This document shows, in pieces, positions 58,230 through 64,000 of a DNA stretch of 64,000 bases; positions within the stretch are counted from its first letter, which is position 1; each line of letters opens with the position of its first letter. Source of the DNA: Hippasteria phrygiana (lineage: Eukaryota; Echinodermata; Asteroidea; Valvatida; Goniasteridae); contig JAZGUH010000105.1 of assembly GCA_037893225.1 (NCBI GenBank), forward strand, positions 1,178,001 to 1,242,000. The letters are read 5' to 3'. The position numbers and the translations under genes are program-made. The notes under the pieces were generated by a model. The model saw only the letters and a program-made list of their open reading frames with translations. It was not told the DNA's origin and made no database searches.

Positions 58230-58385
58230 ATTTCACTCTTTTGGAGTGATTTTCATTCTTTTGGAGTGGTTTTTATAAGAGATTCGCTCTTTTTGAGTGG
58301 TTTGATAAGGGATTCACTCTTTTTTGAGTGGTTTTATAAGGGATTCACTCTTTTGCAAAATGAGTTTTTCACTCTTCTACATTCA
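58230..58385. repeat. Minisatellite of about 30-bp units
   Basis: The phrase AGGGATTCACTCTTTT..GAGTGGTTTTAT recurs about four times with small changes. It reads open on the plus strand only because the unit lacks stops; no protein is inferred. Confidence 0.6.
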
Positions 58386-59091
58386 TAGAGTAATTAACTA
58401 ACAAAAAGATTGGGTCCGCTGCCCGCCAGTTATATAGAAAAAAAAGAGGAAAAAGAAGTACCGGCCATGAAGCAGATAGCTGCATTTTTGGCCAGGACTC
58501 GGGAATTAACACTAGGTGGGCTTTTTCCTACTCCGAAGGGTTACATGAAAACATACTGACATATCAATAACAATGCCACCACAAGTAGAAACTAAAACTT
58601 GAAGGCGACAGTTCATTTCGTTGAGCAACCACCGCGTGTCACTTGTGTGCGTGGGTCAGGAATATGCAAATACCGCCCTCTGGATAAACTGGTTCCTGTC
58701 TCCCCAAACCGGAACGACGGGGGTGCGTTCTACTGACGCGAGCAACGCGAACGTTCCCCAACTTCGTAAAAACACAAAAAAGAGGCAAAAGTTGGTAAAC
58801 GTTTGCTTCAGTAAACGCGCCGAGATCAGCCGCTTTTGATTGGCCCTTGCTGCGCTTGCGCATTTTTCATTTGGAAATAAACAATTAATACCCGGTATGT
58901 CTTCGGGCAAGAATAATGATGTTTTCCCGGCCAAATTATGTTCATTTTCATTTACACTCGTTCAAATTCCTGCCGTTTTTCTAGGTCAATCAAATTAGGG
59001 TTTCTGTTTTGATGTTAGGGCCTATTTAGTCCGAGAGCCCAGAGAGGTTTAATTAGAATATCAAGCACAAAAGGTTCGATGGTGGAACTCC
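58386..59091. other. Non-coding stretch
   Basis: A CpG-containing patch lies at about 58620-58860 with short open frames on both strands and no recognisable domain. Confidence 0.45.
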
Positions 59092-59202
59092 CTGACTAGG
59101 TAAATTTGAATACATTTTCAAAGTGAACAAAAAGGAGCGGGATTCGAACCTGCGACCTCCGGGTTACCGTACCGGCGCTCTACCAACTGATCTATCTTGC
59201 CC
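59092..59202 (-). mobile_element. tRNA-derived SINE-like fragment
   Basis: On the minus strand the head (59202-59136) has the pol III A-box-like TAGATCAGTTGGTAGAGCG and B-box GGTTCGAATCC at tRNA spacing. The acceptor stem does not pair (GGGCAAG has no matching 3' strand) and the base before the anticodon-like GGT is C rather than U, so it is not a working tRNA. The tail (59135-59092) recurs at about 59378-59430 as a direct repeat, including part of the B-box region. Confidence 0.6.
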
Positions 59203-59819
59203 TATGTTGGCGGTCTCCCAAATTGTCAGTATCTTTGTTCAGGGCGCTAGTCGGAAGTCATAAACCCAGAATGCCGTATAGCCAGGGATCACACCCAATT
59301 TTACGATACAACATGGGAAGCGACATTGTGGGGATCACTCAATGAGGATACGACTTTTAACTGATAATTCGGGAAACTGACTAGGTAAATTTAAATACAT
59401 TTTCAAAGTGAACAAAGAAACTGGCAGGAGCAGGATTCCTTTTTGTCTCTTTGTTAGACAATGGTTGTGTTCTTTTAAATTGTCTCTTTCTTATCCAGCC
59501 CTGACCAGTTGGCGCAACTCAGATTTCACCCGACCCCCTTAATTGTCTCCTGTGCAGTCATGCATGAAAACTAATCCAGTAAAAATTTCACCAAAAGAAG
59601 CAGAAAGAGTTACTTCAAAAGTACATATGAAAATATCCTATCTAATAGTATATTGCTACAGAATAAAACTATGGCCAATTTTAAAAGTGTATAGTTTTGT
59701 TTGACTCGCACTGTAGTAAGCTTAAATGTCAGCCGAAATGAAAAGCTTTCTCAAACTATTTTGTGCAAATGGGATATATGGCATGTCAAACGTTGTAATA
59801 TTCGATAATCTACGTATTT

Positions 59820-60203
59820 TTGTGCCATGTTCAAATATATATGTGCGATGTTTGTCATTATGTGCGATGTTCAAATATATATGTGCGATGTTTGTCATTA
59901 TATGTGCGATGTTCCAATTTATATGTGCGATGTTCCAATTTATATGTGCGATGTTCAAATATATATGTGCGATGTTCAAATATATATGCGATGTTTGTCA
60001 TATATGTGCGATGTTTGTCATTATATATGCGATGTTCAAATGTATGTGTGCGATGTTTGTTATTATATGTGCGATGTTCAAATATATATTCGATGTTTGT
60101 CATATATGTGCGATGTTCAAATGTATATGTGCGATGTTCAAATTTATATGTGCGATGTTTGTCATATATGTGCGATGTTCAAATATATGTGCGATGTTTT
60201 TCA
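59820..60203. repeat. 21-24-bp minisatellite in the left arm
   Basis: Units alternate between ATGTGCGATGTTCAAATAT and ATGTGCGATGTTTGTCATT, about 17 in all. The mirror image fills 62301-62540 and 62733-62880. Long open frames in three plus-strand frames and on the minus strand arise from the lack of stops in the unit. Confidence 0.85.
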
Positions 60204-61228
60204 ATTTACATTCGAAAACGGAATTGTGGGATATAGTATGGTTTACAGACCGAAATAGTATGAATATTCCTAATAAGTTACATCAGGGACCAGACTACTT
60301 AGGACGGTCTATCTGTTCCACTGACCTGGCTTGAAGCTAGCCCGCGATTCAGCCCGCGATTCGCAATAGGGCCCGCGATTCGCCCGATCAGAGCAGCCAC
60401 ATATTGAAAACTAGAATCCATTCGACAAAAGGAGTTATTTTTCTTATAAAATCGCTGGATTCAGGCAACAAATTTTCGAGAAATGTCAAGAAATTACATA
60501 CCAATTTTTGCATGAAATTCCAGAATAGGTATGAGCAAAGCTGAACATATTATACTTATCATTGTTTTATGGGTCTTCTTTATTAAATAATTAGTCGTTT
60601 CGCAAGGGCCCATTTCAAAGGGTTCTCTACATCAATTCCTAAATTTCGGCTCAGCACAATAGCTTCAGTTTGAAAGAAAGTGTACCGCACATGTTTTGAA
60701 AAATTCATATTTTTCTTTCACATTCATAATTGCCACCTTCCTGGGCACACCTAATTTCAGCAAGAGCTTATTGCAAGAATGGCTTCTGTTCCAATTAGCC
60801 GCTTAAAGACGGATAATTTCAATGAATATCTTGAAATGCGGTATTCGGAGTTTCGTGTGAAATGCCGTCTTTGAAAGAAAGTGTACCACACATATTTTGA
60901 AAACTTCATATTTTTCTTTCATATTCATAATTCCCACCTTCCCGGGCACACTTAATTTCAGCAAGGGCCTATTCCAAGAATGGCTTCTGTTCCAATTAGC
61001 CGCTTAAAGACTGACCATTTTCAAGAATATTTGGAAATGCGGTATTCGGAGTTTCATGTGAAATGCCGTCTTTGAGAGAAAGGGCCTGGGAAGGTGGGAA
61101 TTATGAATATGAAAGAAAAATAAGAATTTTTCAAAATATGTGTGGTACACTTTTTTTCAAAGACTTCATTTCACACGAAACTCCGAATACCGCATTTCCA
61201 GATATTCATGAAAATGATCCGTCTTTAA

Positions 61229-61716
61229 AGGCAGTGTACATGATTGGTCATTGTAACCTGTTGCAATTTTCAGAAATGGGCGGATTTGGGGGTTAGTATG
61301 TTATGGGAAATATCATTCCACTGACCTGTTCAAAGTTTTGCGTTGTTAGATGGCGAAAAAACGAGTGAAAAACGGCGCTCGTTTTCAACCGTCGGGCGGA
61401 TAATAGCCTTTAGTCAAGGCGCGCGTGGCTATCTGGGCCCGGATATGCCAAGGCGCCATCATGTCCGGGGCGCGCCACTTGTCCAGGTAGCCACTCGCGT
61501 CTTGACTAACGGCTACAGGGCAGTTCTCCAACGATTTCCAGCTGGAAATCGTTGGAAGACGATATAAATTTCCACTTTTCTTGCCAACGACAGCACATCT
61601 GGTGCCATAATTTCACAGGATGATTGAGACTATTATTAACTTACAGTCTACAAAGGTATTTTGTAATAATTCATTAAAAAACGATTTTGGAGAATTACCA
61701 AGCGTGTACACTTTTT
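61229..61716. mobile_element. TTAA-flanked MITE, copy 2, inside the foldback
   Basis: TTAA lies at 61225-61228 and 61717-61720. The opposite foldback arm (about 60800-60816) shows the same flanks joined through a single TTAA (GCCGCTTAAAGACGG), an internal empty site. The ends are AGGCAGTGTACATGATTGGT and its inverse. Confidence 0.85.
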
Positions 61717-62540
61717 TTAAGCGGCTAATTGGAACAGAAGCCATTCTTGGAATAGGCCCTTGCTGAATTTAAGTGTGCCCATGAAGGTGGCAATTATGAA
61801 TATGAAAGAAAAATATGAATTTTTAAAAACATGTGCGGGACACTATTTTTCAAACAGAAGCTATTGTGCTGAGCCGAAAGGAATTGATGTGGAGAACCCT
61901 TTGAAATGGGCCTTTGCGAAACGACTAATTAATTCATTAAAAAAGACCCATAAAACAATGTTAAGTATAATATGTACAGCTTTGCTCATACCTATTCTAA
62001 AATTTCATGCAAAATTGGTATGTATTTTCTTTACATTTTCTAAAAAATTCGTTGCCTGAATCCAGCGATTTTATTAAGAAAAAATTCCTTTTGTCGAATG
62101 GATTCTAGTTTTCAATATGCGGCTGCTCTGATCGGGCGAATCGCGGGCTGAATCGCGGGCTAGCTTCAGCCAGGTCAGTGCAACAGATAGACAGTCCAAA
62201 GTAGTCTGGTCCCTGATGTAACTTATTAGGAATATTCATACTATTTCGGTCTGGAAACCATACTATATCCCACAACTCCGTTTTCGAATATAAATTGAAA
62301 AACATCGCACATATTATTTGAACATCGAACATATATGACAAACATTGCACATATATATTTGAACATCGCACATATACATTTGAACATTGCACATATATGA
62401 CAAACATCGCATATATATTTGAACATCGTACATATAATAACAAACATCGCACACATACATTTGAACATCGCATATATAATGACAAACATCGCACATATAT
62501 GACAAAACATCGCATATATATTTGAACATCGCACATATAT

Positions 62541-62732
62541 ACTGACCTTTTCCAGCATAAGGTGACCGGTCACCGTATTTCTATGGGCATGGGGCGACCG
62601 ACCGTCTTGGGGCGACCGATTACCGGTCGCCTTAAAGTAAATGCAACAGGAAAAGATAGGGTTAGGTTACATTTTTTTTAATGCACAATGCCCATAGACC
62701 GGTCGCCCCAATGCGGGAAAGGGCGTTATATA
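62541..62732. mobile_element. 190-bp insertion in the right-arm minisatellite
   Basis: This non-repeat block interrupts the minisatellite. It has inverted pieces CTATGGGCATGGGGCGACCG and CGGTCGCCCC near its ends and several GGCGACCG copies. The left arm has no counterpart. Confidence 0.55.
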
Positions 62733-62999
62733 TATATTTGAACATCGCACATATAATGACAAACATCGCACATATAAATTTGAATATCGCACATATAATG
62801 ACAAACATCGCACATATATATTTGAACATCGCACATAATGACAAACATCGCACATATATATTTGAACATCGCACAAAAATACGTAGATTATCAAATATTG
62901 CAACGTTTGACATGCCATAGGGATAGGCATCATGCTTCTGAATTGCCTATAAATAATAACGGAGTTATCTTTTGGGGGCTTGCAATAAAGGTAGTAGGC

Positions 63000-63380
63000 C
63001 TATACACCATTTGCTTTTGCTGTAATTTTCAGAAATACATGGGTTTGCGGGTTAGTATTTTATAGCGTGCTAGCAAATACTCTAACACTGACCTGTTTAA
63101 AGAGTTGTGTGTATAAATGCTGGGAAAGCAGAGAACAAAATATATTTTCTACTTTTTGTAGTCTTGTTCCCTGACCAACAGACGTCAGGGAATTATCAGG
63201 TCGGGGAACTAGACTATTTCCAATTGTTGGCCGAGAATCGTTGGAAAACGATATAAATTTCCACTTTTCTTGAAAATGACAGCACACCAGGTGCCGTGAT
63301 TTCACAGGATGTTTGAGACTGATATTTACATACATTTTAGTGCGGTATTTCGTAATAATTCAGTATAGTTTTGTTTTGTT
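63000..63380. mobile_element. Worn copy of the TTAA MITE family
   Basis: GGGTTAGTATTTTATA, ATCGTTGGAAAACGATATAA and ATTTCGTAATAATTCAGTA match copies 1 and 2 in order, but the central palindrome is replaced by a segment with CCCTGACCAACAGACGTCAG, related to the element at 11648-11755. The ends are not preserved. Confidence 0.55.
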
Positions 63381-64000
63381 ATGTTTGCAAATGTTGTATA
63401 TAATTGAAGGATGAGTGTTCTTTATCTCTATTCACAATGTTCAAGCTCCAAGTCTTAGCTGACATGTGAAGACACTGTGCGCTGTTGCTATGGTGTCAAT
63501 CAAGGTACGCACTGGACTATGCACTCGCAGAAAAAAAATAATCAAAATTTGACTTATTGTATACATTTTAACGTTAAATGTGTTTACTGGTTCGTCACGA
63601 CGAACCGTTGTCGCGTGAAATATCAGACTCACTGAAAATCTGACCGGTTATACAGCACATGCTCATGATAAACAAAACAATAGGATCATGGTGAGGGTGA
63701 AGATTAGGGTGAGAAACAAGCTTATAGCTGGAGTTTGGTTTAGCTCATTACAAAAGTGTTAATGCATTATGGGTAAAGAGTCGGATGTTCACGGGAGTCG
63801 GATGACACCGTCATCCAAAACGAAAGAATGGACCAAGGGTTTTCACGTTGCTATATCCCTGTTGCATGCTGTGAGCTTACCAAGTTTGCAGAAATTGTAC
63901 ATTGTCAGTACATTGCAGCAATATATGCAAATTTCCGTGATTCAAACTAATTTATAATAACGTTCTGGGGAAAAAGCTTAGTCATGAATACAATTAATTA
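63381..64000. other. Non-coding right edge
   Basis: No gene, element end or structured RNA was recognised in the last 600 bp. Confidence 0.5.

Larger units (their letters stand above)
59777..62919. mobile_element. Foldback element, 1.17-kb inverted arms
   Basis: The left arm (59777-60945) is the near-complete reverse complement of the right arm (61085-62919) once two insertions in the right arm are removed: a 488-bp TTAA-flanked MITE (61229-61716) and about 190 bp at 62541-62732. The corrected arm lengths then agree (about 1169 and 1155 bp). The loop is about 140 bp and repeats part of the arm. Outer ends pair as TATGGCATGTCAAACG and its complement. Each arm starts with a 21-24-bp minisatellite. 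No transposase is encoded, and open frames inside are repeat artefacts. Confidence 0.8.

Noticed and set aside
59136..59202. Functional tRNA-Thr (GGT) gene on the minus strand
   Set aside because: The acceptor stem does not pair and the anticodon loop lacks the invariant U33, so a SINE-like remnant is more likely.
59726..60334. Open frames of 138-202 codons rich in Cys-Ala-Met-Phe or Cys-Asp-Val
   Set aside because: They arise from a 21-24-bp minisatellite without stops in several frames on both strands.

Overview
This is a eukaryotic, animal genomic window: AT-rich, intron-bearing and crowded with short DNA transposons. The host gene is an invertebrate-style immunoglobulin receptor tyrosine kinase. 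Abundant TACATGTA-type palindromes and a TTAA-flanked element beginning AGGCAGTGTACA resemble sequences I associate with echinoderm or other invertebrate deuterostome genomes. That assignment is an inference from memory and could be wrong. Layout: (1) Positions 1-10059 are a tandem array of Helitron-like repeats. Two blocks, 5651 bp apart and almost identical, each contain a run of 401-bp satellite units rich in the CRE palindrome TGACGTCA. Three Helitron-type 3' ends (hairpin plus CTAG) punctuate the array. (2) Positions 10060-13460 are non-coding sequence upstream of the host gene, with small inverted-repeat elements, CCAAT boxes and a TATA-like site. (3) Positions 13464-46987 on the plus strand hold one complete gene that I could join across 16 exons with consistent splice phases. 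It encodes a predicted 770-residue receptor with a signal peptide, three Ig-like domains, one membrane helix and a full tyrosine kinase domain. (4) Its introns, especially the 15.5-kb intron between exons 5 and 6, host other things: a DDE-type transposase-like gene split by three frameshifts (26674-29710), a frameshifted THAP-domain fragment (33294-33643), clusters of a bipartite repeat motif, an inverted old copy of the left-end Helitron-like element (36029-38666), and several MITEs. (5) Positions 46988-64000 hold no intact gene that I can support. They contain a duplicated broken copy of the receptor's last exon, a mariner-like transposase fragment folded into an inverted duplication with a hexanucleotide microsatellite grown inside its conserved motif, a three-level nest of transposons, a tRNA-derived SINE-like piece, and a 3.1-kb foldback palindrome with 1.17-kb arms. 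The receptor is the only gene here with intact reading frames and splice sites. Everything else reads as mobile DNA in various states of decay. No prokaryotic feature, CRISPR array or rRNA was seen. Coordinates of inverted-repeat elements were found by eye and may be off by a few bases; splice junctions were checked by phase and length.
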